A stretch of 64,000 bases of DNA, taken from positions 2,356,001 to 2,420,000 of the forward strand of contig OZ004588.1 in the NCBI GenBank assembly GCA_963924555.1, given 5' to 3'. Source of the DNA: Crambe crambe (lineage: Eukaryota; Porifera; Demospongiae; Poecilosclerida; Crambeidae). Below the pieces are notes generated by a model. That model was not told where the DNA came from, ran no database searches, and worked only from the letters and a program-made list of their open reading frames with translations. Position 1 is the stretch's first letter. Each line of letters starts with the position of its first letter. The position numbers and the translations under genes were made by a program. Below, piece by piece: positions 47,788-60,351 of the stretch.

Positions 47788-49604
47788 ACATTAGTTCATT
47801 CTTATTCCCTGTTTGCATTTTAACATTGCAATTCTATCTCACAATTCTGAAATTTCAATTTATGTATCACTTTCTTGAATTTTTTGTGTTGCAATTGGAT
47901 TTGAAATAAGATTTTGCACATGTTTGCGCAACTGGCATCAGTTTCACGAGTATCATGACCCTCCAACCAAAAGAATGGATATTGTCGAGAGTATTCCTTT
48001 GCGCATGCGCATTTATGCAGATTGCAAGTGGTGGGCATTATTTAGTGTAGTAGAGCAATGGGTCTCCAATTGCGTTGGGCAGTGCTCTGATCATGAAGGC
48101 CAGTCTTAAGTCTGCCTTTGGACTGGTAAGCAACTTGTATCAGTGATGACAGATCATTTAGTGATCCACCCATGCCTATCATAAAGCCAAAGACATGTTT
48201 CTTTAAGTCGGTGTGTATTTGGGTTTAACATTTGTGATGATGATGCTCTCCCAGGGTGTTATTAAAGTATGTAAAGACTATGGGAGTGACAACCCCTATG
48301 CTAGTACTCACTCTAACTGAGCCCCTCTCCCTTGCAGGGTTCCTGCACCATCTGTATGCCTGGGGACCTCCTATATGCCATAACTCCCTCTACCCCTTCA
48401 TCTCTGAGGAACAAGTCTTTAGTCAGTAGTAGTTGCTGGAGGCTTTAGAGGTTTCTCTGTGAGATTACTGGTCAGGACTCCCCACATAACAGGTATGTGC
48501 AGTACATCTATTATTAACCCCTCCCTCCCCCTATTATGTATATCGCTTCACCCCTACTATGAGAGAGTTTATAGACCATATGGCCAGAGACCCTTTATAG
48601 AGTGACACTGCAGAAACTTGAATTCCAATGTTGAGGTGTCTATTCAGATTGAGCAGTTGTTACAGTAGATATGATCATTCATTTTTCGTTCACTATGCCT
48701 CCTCCTTCCCCCCTCCCTTTCTGTGATCCTTCTACCTAGTATCAGTAACTGTGCTGCACCCTCAGGCTCGGACCATTCACAGTCATGTCTTGACAATATA
48801 TCTTGACCTTCCACCATTTTATTATGGCAGACAAAATGGCAAAATGCCCACAGATACTTCAATCAATATTGAGTCATTCATCTGATTGTACATGTGACAT
48901 TAAAATGTTGTACTGTCAGTGTTTGGTATTTAACTGGAAATTAACAGGTGACTGGATGTTATTTAGAGCACCACACCATTACACATCACCAGGTCATCAT
49001 TAGCCTGAGTGTTATGATGTCATGTGACAGTAGCATATTGGCAGTACACACAAACCCCTTGCTTACCAATGTCTACTCATACGTTACTGTTGCCTTACTG
49101 AATATGATGTGACCTTAATAAAGTTGTTTAAATGATGTGCGTTCATGATAATTAGGGATTTATGGAAGCATTGAAGGCTGGCTTGGATAGCATATGCCGG
49201 ACATCCTTTTGTGTATAATATTAGCAAGTGTGGATTTACAGTGTACACCCTTCCTCCCACCTCTATAAGTTATTCCTCACTTGTTTATACTTCCACACCT
49301 TTATTTCAACTGCTGCATGCTTTTCATTTTGTTTTACAGAGTGGAGTTGTACTTCCCACACAGCTGGTCACTAGATCATTTACTTTCAGAAAATAGTTTC
49401 TGACCATTTGGTAGGTTGGGATATAATGAGCCCCCTCCCCCTTCACCCCCAATACAATAAACTAACATGTTGCATTTCCATGCAATCACTGGTAGTAGTA
49501 GAGCACTGATGTTTGTATATACAGATAGAGCAAACACACCCCCCACCCCCTCCATACTTCTTTTGATTCTAACTAATCACTGTATGTTGTGTATGCAATT
49601 ACAG
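47788..49604. other. downstream cassette region of the intact gene
   Basis: No intact gene. The stretch 48.0-48.2 kb (TGCGCATGCGCATTTATGCAG, GTGGGCATTATTT) is shared with 7.47, 20.26 and, inverted, 61.0-61.36 kb. The stretch 48.34-48.51 kb matches 7.79-7.91 kb. The stretch 49.06-49.58 kb matches the inverted block at 60.84-61.0 kb. Confidence 0.55.
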
Positions 49605-49675
49605 AATGAGATGATGAAGTCCTCAAGGAAGAGGAGCAGTCGTAATCGTCCCCCTAAGAGACCAAACCCTTACAG
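49605..49675 (+). repeat. basic cassette A, copy 5 (best preserved)
   Basis: A 71 nt unit between GCAATTACAG and a GTAATC donor; phase 0 to phase 2 frame NEMMKSSRKRSSRNRPPKRP then NPY. Preceded by TTCTAACTAATCACTG (branch-like). It lies about 1.8 kb downstream of the intact Roc-COR-death gene, on the same strand. Its phase 2 end fits the phase of the B1 unit at 50,033, joining as a Ser codon. Confidence 0.65.
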
Positions 49676-50032
49676 GTAATCATCAATCCTTCTCATATTT
49701 GTCTGTTGGATCCAAGCAGCCCTTACTTGCTTTCACATGTGATTTTCTTTGATGTGGTTTTAAAACATTGATATTATATCTCAACCACCCCCACCCTCTG
49801 CTCAAGCCTCTTTGTGATTGTATGTACTAGCGTGTGTGTGGATTCATGTCCTCTATGCCTCCCATAAGCTGCCGGTGCTTTATGTGGAATTGGCTCAGAA
49901 GGTATAAATATTCCTAATGCTTAACAATAAGGTGTTGATATGCCACCTATGTGCAGTACGTCATAGGTATGTATAATCAGTACATTGCCCTTCCCTTCCT
50001 CTATATATTGTCCCATCGCACTTTGTCCCTAG

Positions 50033-50098
50033 TATGGATAGTGCTGAGAGAGAGTTCATAGACCTGAACACCTCATGGCCCACCACTGTCAATCTATG
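50033..50098 (+). repeat. exon-like cassette B1, best copy
   Basis: A 66 nt unit between CTTTGTCCCTAG and a GTATGTTTT donor; frame MDSAEREFIDLNTSWPTTV then NL, phase 2 at both ends. About fifteen diverged copies occur in the window (for example 11,191; 12,659; 17,708; 19,052; 51,780; 53,935; 55,430). The protein is not recognised. Confidence 0.45.
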
Positions 50099-50708
50099 GT
50101 ATGTTTTGAGATTGACTAATCTGTTTTTGACTTTCTGGTGTTGAGACCCTTTACCCATTTCGATATTGTTGAACCTTCTCTTTCTTAAATTGATGTAGTC
50201 GTTTGTGACATTATGTAATGAACTTTGGTAGCATAATTGCAAACCACCAAATTATCCATCCACATGGAAATCTGTGCATCATAACTATGACTTTAGCTTC
50301 TCCATGTTGGAAAAACTTGCACCTCTGTACTGTTAATTCCTCTCTCCCTTGATAGGGTTCTTGTACCATCTGAATGTCTGGGATCCTACCCACATGCAAA
50401 TTCAACTCCCTTCACCCTTAGATACGAGTTGCATGCATGAAGGAAGGACTTGGTATTGTCGGTACATCTTCTAATTGCCCCTCCCCTATATATTGTCCCA
50501 TCTCTGTTTATCAGTTGTGGGGTGAATATGAGTTTCTTGGATGAAGGAAGGTTTCTCTTTGATTGGTATAATTGATACATCTTCTAATTCCCCCTTCTTC
50601 CCCTATACATGTCCCTAGCATGGAAGTGCTGATGGAGTTAGTAGATATGAACACACCACTGTCATTTTATTCTGTACTTATGACTTTCTAATGTAGAGAC
50701 CCTTTCCT

Positions 50709-51541
50709 CAGCTAATGTGTATAGAGTGGCAGTACAGGAACTTGACTTTGAGTGTTGAGGTGTCTCTCCAGAGTGGTTGTAGCACTTTCAGTTGATATGA
50801 TTGTTCCTTTCTGTTTCATAATGGCTCCCTTTCTATTATCAAGCCAGTATGTTTTTAGGCTGAGAAGGATTTTATTTTGGAGGGTGTGCTCTAATATGAA
50901 TCCATGCATAGTCTGAGCATGTTTCAACTAACCTTAATTAAACCCAGAAAGTGCTGAAGTTGCGGGAATGTAGAACCTTGAGTATTAGATGCTCTGTGTC
51001 CCCCCCCCCCCCCCCCCCCAGATTAGGTTTTACTCTGGGGCTATCACATGTTTAACACACACACACTCTATAGGGTTTCATACGAATCTTCCAAAAAAGG
51101 GGAACCACTTGAAGCCCCTCTTCCTTCAAAATAATTAGTAGCAAAGCCATTAAGAGACCACCTCTATTTAAAGACTACATTTTCCACTGTATAGCTACAT
51201 GAATTCTTATCACCACATCATCTCAAGAGAGAATGCAAGTATCAGACATCATGCGATAAGCTTCAGTCCCAAGTTGTACGTATCAATGGGGCATACAGAC
51301 AATACACTTATTAACCCTTTGCTTGGTAAAGTCTTGATGAAGTACGTATGGTGGGCATTATTATGTGACAGTATCAGGTAGAAATCCTTAAATCATGCTT
51401 TTAATAATGAAACTGTCACAAGCTTTGTCATTTAAGGAATTATTTGTGGTGTGAATGACCATCAATCCCTTACTTGGTCACTTTCCTTCCACTTGTGATT
51501 TTCTTTTGATATTTTTTCTTGAGCATTGATATTGTATTTCA

Positions 51542-51579
<38 letters not shown>

Positions 51580-52245
51580 CTCTTTGTAGTCGTAATGAAC
51601 TATATATGTACCAACATGTGGAATCATGTCCTCTATGCTTCTTTTCCAGCTTCCCCCTTTAGAATACAGAAGGTATCAATATGCCAACTTTATGTCCCAG
51701 TCAGAGGTACATATAATCAATACGTCTTCTGATTGCCCCTCCCCCCCTATAATGCTGTCCCATCTCATTTTATCCCCTGCGTGCATGGATAGTGCCTATC
51801 CAGAGTTTGTAGACCTGAGCACTTCATGGCTGGCTGGCCCACCCCTGTCATCTTGATGACTATATTCTGCACTTGTGACTTTCTAAAGTTTGCCCACTAT
51901 AGCCCTAACTTGCTAAGGAAATGGAGTGGTGTATCCTCATAATAACACTTTCAGTCAATATGAGTTTCTGTTTCAATATGAATCCCCCTAATCAGCTGAT
52001 TAAGATCTTTATGTAAGCAGTGGTGTTATCCATGCATGTGTGAAAGTTTCAGTGCCTGACAGATCCTGTCATTCCATAGAAGACTGCAAACTGAATAAAG
52101 TATCTGATAAGCAACTCTGAGACGTTGCAGTTTTCAGTAAAATTGTATACTCTTCATATAATATAAACCTCCCTCCATTTAAAGATCAGACGTGTGTGTT
52201 AGTGAACTGGAAGTGGTTAGAATCTCTTCCAGAATTTTATGCTCT
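50709..52245 (+). repeat. segmental duplication, copy 2
   Basis: Partner of 11,591-13,260 in the same orientation. It includes a C run (about 51,001-51,019) and (CT)n (about 51,545-51,577). Relative to copy 1 it lacks ~145 bp near 51,988 and jumps at about 52,250 to sequence matching 13,868 onward. The ~60-codon frame shared by both copies (12,066 and 51,199) is conserved simply because the DNA is duplicated. Confidence 0.85.
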
Positions 52246-55086
52246 GCTGGTCACTACATAGTTGCAAAAAAGTTCAAAATGCCACCCCTCCCATGCTGTC
52301 CTTTATATTCAACCTCAATACATTAATTTTCCTACTAACTCCTTCATATCCACCAACATCCTGTTGTCACATGATTATGTTAATATCCCATGCAGGAGAA
52401 ATGCTACTGTGTCACTCCAAAATTGACAGTTGGACTACTAGTAGGACACACACACAACAGGGCTCACAGTAACACTACATTATTGTCCACACATGATTAT
52501 CTAATAGCAGTTTTACTATAATAGAAAAATTGGTCAGACAAAGGCAGAAAATGACTGGACAAATGTCCTGTGACTGACTGTTATTGTGAGTCCTGACTCA
52601 TTGTTGGCTAATTCTCCTTCCATTTTCATAAATGAATGTTAATTTTTTGTATTGAGCTAAAGAATTGTACTTAGTGCTCTCTGAGAGGAAATTGTGGATG
52701 TAGCATCAGTTTAACATTAATTATTAGTTGCTTTTTTCCTGTGTATATATCAAAGGGGGACGAATGTAATCCCCCCTGTGGCCCCCCAAATTCACCCCTG
52801 ATAATATAATTGGTCTATTCAGAACTGGTGTAATTACTTTTCCACAGCTGATTGCTCCATAATGAAGCCTAAATTAGTGTTGTGTGTCCTGTTATGTGTT
52901 TCCTCTGGATACCACACATGTACATGCATGCACATCCACTGGCTTGACTAATATCTGTGTGGCAATAACATACCATGTGCATTATAAACTAATCCAGGGA
53001 CTGATTTTTTTGGTGGTTGTACTATGTCTAGTATTGGACTTTAGACTGAAGTCCAGGTAAAAGGTCCCTATGGGTATGTCAACCATTTACCTCAGCCTGT
53101 TTTGATTCTAGGGCCTTCCCTCACACCTCCCAATCACTATGGCTTATATGTTAATTGATTATGGCCCTTAGTGATTGACCCTTTGACCTTTGTCCCATCT
53201 CATTTTATCACTGGCATGGATAAGTGACACATGGATAGTGTTGAGAGGTGGTTTATAGACCTGAGCACCTCATTATTATTCTCAATGGTTGACGTGTGTA
53301 CGTATCATTCTAATGTTGAAACCCTTTACCCACTCTGGTGTCTAGGTTATTATGTTAGCACTTTCAGTCAATAATTATGATCGTTCACTTTCTGTTTCAG
53401 TATGGTCCCTTTATAAAGTATTGTAAAACATGAGCTTAGCTTTGATAGAGATTTGAGAAGGGTGTGCTACAATATGGATTCACAATCCAAGCATGTTAGT
53501 GTTACCAGGTAAGTTTTCAGACTGAACCATGTGAATTACAAGTGTTTTTCATGATAACTGTTGTCAACTATGAAGTGAAATAGAACAGGGACTCGTGTGT
53601 GGGTGGGTGGGTGTGTGATAAGATCTCCCCTCCCAAAATTGCTTTAATGGTATTGTTTAAGAAGTAATTCTACAGCCTAATGTGTGTATTAAAATTGAAA
53701 CTATCAAGGATGTCATTAAAGCTTGTTCTGGACTCTCAGTGACAATTCTCATGTATGGCTGTGCTAATTGAGAAATTACCATTGTACAGACATTAGACTG
53801 CTGCACTTAGTGAGTTTTGAATATCTTGCACTCTCATGTGTACATACCATAATGTACTTAACTGTACATTATTTAGAAGTTTCATGTTAACAACCCCAGA
53901 CAGAAATGAAATACACAATCTCACTTTGTCCCTAGCATGGATAGTGCTGAGAGTTTATAGACCTGAACACCTCATGCATGGCCCACACTGTCTTTCTAGA
54001 CCATTGCTTCAAATGTTTCGTATTCTGATGATGTCATGTGTGCTGGGTGTGCATGATAATGAGATAATGTCGAGCATAACCATTGAAGGCCCTTTCTCTG
54101 GCTGTGAACTGTCTCTGATTGCTCCCCTCCCTCCCTCTATATATTGTACCATCTCACTTCGACCTGACACCACCCACTGTCAATCTAGATATGTTTTTGA
54201 CTTCCTAGTAACACGCTTTACCCATTTTAGCTTGTACAATTCATCTCTTAATTGCTTAAATTCATGTAGTCAATCCTTACCAGTTACTCTAAAATGTTAT
54301 TATTCTTGAACCTTGACAGTTGAAATCCTTAATTGCCAAACCACCAAATTATCCAGCCACATGATTTTACGACTTTTCCCTGTCATGGAAGTGCTGATGG
54401 AGTTAGTAGACACAATCATTCTATTCTGTACTCATGCATGACTTTCTAATGTAGAGACCCTTTACCCAGCTAATGTGTATAGAGTGGCAGTACAGGAACG
54501 TGACTTTAAACGTTGAGGTGTCTCTCCAGAGAGGTTGTAGCATATGATTGTTTGTGTTCACCTCTGTTTCACAATGGCTCCCATTTAGAGACTGACACAT
54601 TCTGCCAGCATAGTTTTGGGTCTATCAAAGCAGGAAGCATAATGCTGGCATAATAAGCTATGGTGAACTCTATGGTTGATCTTGATTCTTGAATGTATAT
54701 ATCACGTGTGCAGCTATAGCCACTTGACCAAAAGTGAGATTGCAAATAGCGTCATCTTTCAATACAGTCAAGAGCATAATTGAAGAATAATAGGTCAGTA
54801 AAAAAAGAATAATGACTTTATAATTATACAGCTGGAATTAGAGTTGAATAATAGGGAAGCAAAAAAGCATAATGTGCCAGTCCCTTTTCTGTTTCAATTT
54901 GGATCCCTTTCTATTGTCCTGTGAGGTAGCCTCTAGAAGAGGGTGTGCTTAGATTTATGAGATCACTGAAACACTGATGTTCGTATACATTGCAGATAGA
55001 GCTGTTTTTGACAAACACACCCCCCACCCCCTCCACACTTCTTTTTTATTCTAACTAATCACTGTATGTTGTGTATGCAATTACAG
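52246..55086. other. cassette mosaic
   Basis: No intact gene. It holds the flipped 165 bp segment (about 52,430-52,597) and the 14.4/21.4 kb block at 52.80-53.05 kb. Diverged B1 units lie near 53.2 and 53.94 kb and a B2 unit near 54.47 kb. The 157-codon frame at 53,836 runs across these repeats in a non-conserved frame and is not supported. Confidence 0.55.
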
Positions 55087-55157
55087 AATGAGATGATGAA
55101 GTCCTCAAGGAAGAGGAACAGTCATAATCATCCCTCCAGGAGGCCAAACCCTTACAG
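55087..55157 (+). repeat. basic cassette A, copy 6
   Basis: A 71 nt unit between GCAATTACAG and a GTAACC donor; phase 0 to 2 frame NEMMKSSRKRNSHNHPSRRP then NPY. Substitutions relative to copy 5 mostly keep the basic residues. A B1-like unit follows within about 280 bp. Confidence 0.65.
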
Positions 55158-55632
55158 GTAACCATCAATCCTTCTCAATTTTGTCTGTTGGATCCAAGCA
55201 GCCCTTACTCGGTTACTTTCTTTTAATTTGATGTGGATTTTGAACATTGCAAATTGTATTTCTACCATCCCTTGCTCAAGCCTTTTTGTGGGGAACTGGC
55301 TCAGAATGCAAGTTCGACAATAAGACCACATATGTGCAGTGGATACCAGTTGCATAGGGTACATATAATCAGTACATCTTCTGATTGTCCCTCCCTCCCC
55401 TATATATTGCACCATCTCACTTTGTCCCTAGAGTGGATAGTGCTGAGAGAGAGTTCATTGACCTGACACCTCATGTGTCAATCTAGATATAGTGAGATGT
55501 TTTTGAGTGTTGAGACCCCTTACCTTGTTGAATTAGTGAAATCATTTTGAGCCATGGGTCATTCCATATCAATTCAACGAAAGTTGAAATGTGACCCTTT
55601 CAGAATTGGATAAAATTTGGTTTGTATGTGAG

Positions 55633-56761
55633 CATAGATATAAGAGGTTTTACGGGATTGGAAACGCCCAATGAACTGCACAACCGTGACGCGTTGACAG
55701 ATGCGCACGCGCATGCAGCATTAATTATATTAATCGTTGTGAAAAGAGATCAATATTCACTCCTTTCAAGGCAGTTAAAGTGATATTCTGCCCCTACAGC
55801 TCACAGAATAGTACAAGTAAGCTAAGGGGAAGGTATTGAAGAAGTGAAGAGTCAGAGAGTCGAAGTTGGAGAGTCAGAGAGTTGAAGTTGGAGAGTCTGA
55901 AGAAGGAAGTTATTAATTATTCATAACCTTTTTCCTTGTAATTATAACTATGAGTACCTATCATTGCTCATTATACATTAATTTTATGTGATTGATTTGA
56001 AAGAAAGGCCAGAATGACTTTTGGTATTAAAATTAGACATAAATTCATTATTATTATAGCTAGATAATTTTGCCCCAAAGTTATCCGCCAGTTTCTGCTC
56101 AGTTCTCACTCATCAACATTATTGCAATACTTCGCTTTTGGCTGTTGGGTTTTGACACCATCCACCTCAAGAATTTGGCTCAGTCAGCTGTCCTGTGGAC
56201 CCTATGGATATTAGGGGGGAAATATAGTAAGCTTGCCATCTCAATAGAATGACTATTGTATAGAAAACGAATGCACCAATTCCATTTACTGTTCTATCCT
56301 TTCCCTGAAATAACTAATACAGTTTCAATATTGTTAATCTATTTCTTGGGAGAGGGATTACAGTTTTAACACCACTTGCAAATGCTAGAGACAATATATG
56401 TCAGCTAATACAAAAACTAACATTACTATTCCATGTAGCTAAAGTTTACATGCCTTTTGATCAGAAAATGGGCAACAGCAATTGATTCTATCAAGCGTGA
56501 GAGGGATTATAGTCCCATTAACCACTACAGTAGTATTTGTAGGATTAAACTTGAAAATCTGAGCTAAAATTTATTTCATACAGTAAATCTATGCCCTAGT
56601 GTATTATAGTATCATTGGCATAAGTCTTACCTCATGGATCTTGTCAGAACAGCAACTTTGACAAAAGTGCTATGTCATTCAGCTGTCAACGCGTCTCGGT
56701 TGTTAGTTGCTAACGAGAGCACGTGATCCGTTTCCAATCCCGTAAACCTCTTATATCTATG
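55633..56761. mobile_element. 1.13 kb TIR element with 7-bp duplication
   Basis: Ends CATAGATATAAGAGGTTTTA... (55,633 inward) and its near-exact reverse (to 56,761) are flanked by ATGTGAG on both sides (55,626-55,632 and 56,762-56,768). A second inverted block (ACGCGTTGACAG) lies further in on both sides. No transposase ORF is present; the longest frames are about 60 codons. Non-autonomous DNA transposon. Confidence 0.85.
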
Positions 56762-56768
56762 ATGTGAG

Positions 56769-58130
56769 GAATGATATAATAACCTCTTGTGAAAAATGTT
56801 TAGTGTGGATACTGTATGGCTTCTCAGCTAGAGCCAATAAAAACCGATGAAATCCGCTATTTTTGGAGCAGTGGCTACTGTTTATTGCACTGTAACTTTT
56901 GGACCATAAACATTTAGGACTATTAATGAATATCCTGTTATAGAGTGAAAATTTTTCTTTTATTTGATGTTTTATGGCTTCATCCGATAAAAATTTGGTG
57001 TTGTGCTTAATTAGTAACCTTTGAACCCTGACCAGTTGAAAAATGCTGTTTAGATTTTTTTAAGTTTTCACAGACATTCTCTTTGTAACATCCTCTTGTG
57101 ATCCTACAAGACAGCCTGTCCTAGACAGGCTATCAGTATGTCACCCTCCCCCCTCTACTAGTGTTGAGAGGAGGTTTGTAGACCTGAACATCTCATGGCA
57201 TATCCCTGTTGATCTAGAGGTTGACATTGACTATTCTGAACTTGTGATTTTCTAATGTTGAAACCCTTTACCCACTCAGCAGTTGTGCAGGAATTTGACT
57301 TCAAATATTAAGGTGTTTGAGAATGGAATGGGAGACATGCTGCACTTAGTAAGTATTGTCTAAATTTTTTAATGTCTTGATCAGCACTCTCATGTGTACC
57401 ATATTTACTGTCCATTATTTAGAAGTTTGAGTATTATGATGCTAGTGTGTGTGATAGTCCCAGACAGATTGGACACAACCCTTTAGAGCGTATCCTCCAT
57501 TGGTTGGTATGTACGTATATGAAATTTCTGCCAGGTTGGGACTGTTACAAAAGCACATACGTAAAGTATGACATAGTGTTAAGATATCATGTGACAGATG
57601 GGTTGCATAACATCTCTACAGAGGACAAAAGGTTGGGTCCCAAGTGTGTCGGGTTCCACTGCAATAATCTCTATCCCAGTCCAATATGTCTTCTGATTGT
57701 CCCTCCCTCCCCCAATAATTACATTGTCCCATCTCACTTTGTCCCTAGCATCACTTTGTATAGCATTGACAGTGAACACTTCATGCCCCACCCTTTTCTT
57801 TCTAGATGGTTTAACTTTCTATTGATTATAATATGAGACTTTATATCATCCATTTAAAATTAATTGGAGTAGTAGCTTTGATAGAGATTTGAGGAGGGTG
57901 TGCTACTGTATGGATTCATAATACGAGCATGTTACTGATGGCCTTTTCCCCATGGTAGTTTCATGGTAATTGCTGTCAACCATGTAGTGAAGTAAATCTA
58001 TAATGGACCTTGCAGTTTTTATTCTCTATCCATATGTAATCAATGGTCTTAAATTGTATGCTCTATATAGAACAGGGATTAATACTGAGGAGGAGACTCA
58101 CCCATAGTAGTAATATACAATGGCTGATGT
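56769..58130. other. spacer with cassette fragments
   Basis: No gene is recognised. There is a diverged B1-like unit near 57.17 kb. The stretch 57.95-58.06 kb is a copy of 6.04-6.16 kb. The 129-codon frame at 57,447 is not conserved in related copies. Confidence 0.45.
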
Positions 58131-58440
58131 TCATGCACCCCCTTTCCCATATTGCATATTGGTTCTTAATGATGCACACCCTTGGAGGTATATAATACAT
58201 TGGATGCTGCTCACCCACCTTCCTATACTATTACATTGATGCTCACCACCTTTCCCATATTACATATTGGTTCTTAATGATGCTCACCCTTGGAGGTATA
58301 TAATACATTGGATGCTGCTCACCCACCTTCCTGTACTATTACATTGATGCTCACCACCTTTCCCATATTGATTAATGTATGGTAGTAACACATTGGATGT
58401 TGCTCACCACCCATCCTGTATTGCATTCCTAATGATGTGT
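58131..58440. repeat. tandem repeat, ~107-bp period
   Basis: Roughly three units, each with GATGCTCACC and CCCATATT..TTGGTTCTTAATGATG followed by GGAGGTATATAATACATTGG. The first two are nearly identical and the third is shorter and diverged. This is minisatellite-like, with no unique spacers, so it is not CRISPR. Confidence 0.75.
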
Positions 58441-59468
58441 AACTCTTTGCTTGTCTAGAACATAGCATAAGGCAAATCGACCGTATTAATGACATGGAAA
58501 GTGTACTGTAGTAAACAAACGTAAACGGAGTCTAAAGAAATGGCTGTATTGAAAAATGTATGGGAAAAGCTTAAAAAAGATTTCCAGAGAACTACGTATT
58601 TATCAGCTGTAGTATGAAAGTAAGTTACTAGCTCACGTTATCCATCCCTATGGCTCTGGAAGATTACTCAAAAGCTACAAAAACTGTCGACTAATGGTAG
58701 AATGGTAACTGCTACAGAAGTTCTCCTTTTTGTTGGATTCAGATAATAATTCTCAGAAACAGTCTTCATTGGTCTGTGTTTCATATTGTTAGAAAATCTA
58801 GTCGTATCCATCCATACAGTCCTCGCTATAACAAGGAGCAAATTCGACCAAAATTGTGAAGCAGTTTATGACAGAAAAGCTTGGCTCATGTTTATAAACT
58901 TTGTTATGATCATGTATTTTATGCTATAAAATAGTCTAAAAGTATCTTTCCTGACATATAGTGGAGCAAAAGTTTAATAAAAGAATGGGATGGACGATTG
59001 TTGATATTTGATTTTCAACAGGTGGTCGAAAATAAGTAACGGTGGTCGATTGATGGTGCTTTAGTTGATGTAGTAGATTCAGGGTTACAAAATTTCAAAA
59101 ATGAGAGAAATGATTTCTATGATGTTAAAGAGTTACTTTCCCTATGGTTTTTGTGAGGCTTTGATGACCATTATGGTACGATGTTAATAATCTGGTCGAA
59201 ATATGTTTTGAATACGTTTTGAATACCAGTTGCCTGAGTTGTTGCCAGTATTTTTTAAGTTTACCGTATCAGCATTTAGTAGGACTAGAGCAGTTGCACT
59301 AAAGCTAGCCATACCAGCTGTGTGTATGGACAGGTGGTACCATCTCGTACTGGTACTGGCAAGCTGTAGACTGCTCAAGCCCTTGAGTGTTCTATAAGGC
59401 CTGGTATAACCTTATTCATACCACTAAGGTGTGCAATTACCATTGTTCAGTGATTGTTGAAACTATTT
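58441..59468. other. spacer; holds cassette E copy 3
   Basis: No gene is recognised in 58.44-59.25 kb. The stretch 59,270-59,375 is a copy of the GTTGCACTAAAGCTAGCC unit (cassette E), also at 16.88 and 21.19 kb. Confidence 0.5.
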
Positions 59469-60128
59469 GTGACCGGCTCTGGGAAAACCCTCCGTCCGGT
59501 GCAAAAATCAATTATCAGATATGAGCACGTTTAGTTGGCAGTGCCAAAATTTGGCTAAAAATTTTTTTAAGCATAAATGACAACTATGATCCTTGAACAA
59601 AGCACAGATGAAGTTTGGAGCTCAGACTACAAGTACAAAGGCTTCAAATGAAGCGCTAAAGTTAGCTAGTCAGCCATTGAAGCTTCGTGCACGGAGATTC
59701 TAGTCAGGCTGAAATTCATTGAACTCTAGGCAGGCTTTCCAGCTTATGCGCTGGGAAATATGAACTTACTAAGCTACCTTCGGTACCTTGCTTCTCTTCT
59801 CGGAGCTTTGGTTGGACCTTTCTCGAGCCAAAAGGCAAGAAACTAGCTTCTTACTAACTACAGTTCGAAACCCCACCCACCGTCAATTTAATAGTCCACG
59901 GGCATGTCCGGAAATAATGTTCACGTTGCTTAGTCAGCTTTTCTCGAAAAAACAATAACGCTAATGGACGCTACCTCGATCTTTCTAAGAGCTGTTCCTC
60001 AGGCGTCATAAAAGCTATAGCTTTGAAATTTGCGCAATAAAGAACCAAAGGGCCATAGATAATAAATTTTACCATAACAAAATTTTTTTAATTTTCACCG
60101 GATGGAGGGTTTTCCCAGAGCCGGTCAC
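59469..60128. mobile_element. 660-bp TIR element with ATTT flanks
   Basis: The 33-bp inverted ends (GTGACCGGCTCTGGGAAAAC... and its reverse ending at 60,128) are nearly perfect. Both flanks read ATTT (59,465-59,468 and 60,129-60,132), a possible 4-bp target duplication. It interrupts a cassette region and contains no long ORF. Confidence 0.82.
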
Positions 60129-60270
60129 ATTTTGTCCTGCACTTACTGGGTATTCATTACTCTCTGTTTTCTGCTGCAGCTAAAGGAAAACTGAGATCTG
60201 CATTTCGTCCTTGTAAAACTTGGTTGCTGCTGATTTTGTTGACTCCACCTCTTCTTCCCTCCTCCCACAG

Positions 60271-60351
60271 AGATTGCCTCACCCCAATAAATGGGTCCAG
60301 CTGGTCCTTACTGAAGAGCACTTGCACACATGGATTCTGGATCAATTGAAG
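60271..60351 (+). repeat. exon-like cassette C, copy 3 (open)
   Basis: An 81 nt unit between CCTCCCACAG and a GTACGT donor. Phase 0 frame RLPHPNKWVQLVLTEEHLHT then WILDQLK is open throughout. In the phase of the copy at 21,931 it would stop early, so a small indel separates the copies. Confidence 0.45.

Noticed and set aside
53836-54309. 157-codon open frame on the plus strand
   Set aside because: It crosses several cassette units in a frame not kept in sister copies, has no recognised domain and is best explained as chance over repeats.
57447-57836. 129-codon plus-strand frame
   Set aside because: It spans a B1-like unit and pyrimidine tracts. No homologue is recognised and the frame is not conserved in related copies.
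58131-58440. Regular direct repeats as a CRISPR array
   Set aside because: The whole unit repeats without unique spacers, and the context is a eukaryotic genome.
59855-59880. GTTCGAAACCCC resembling a tRNA T-arm
   Set aside because: No matching acceptor, D-arm or anticodon stem could be found around it. It lies inside a TIR element.
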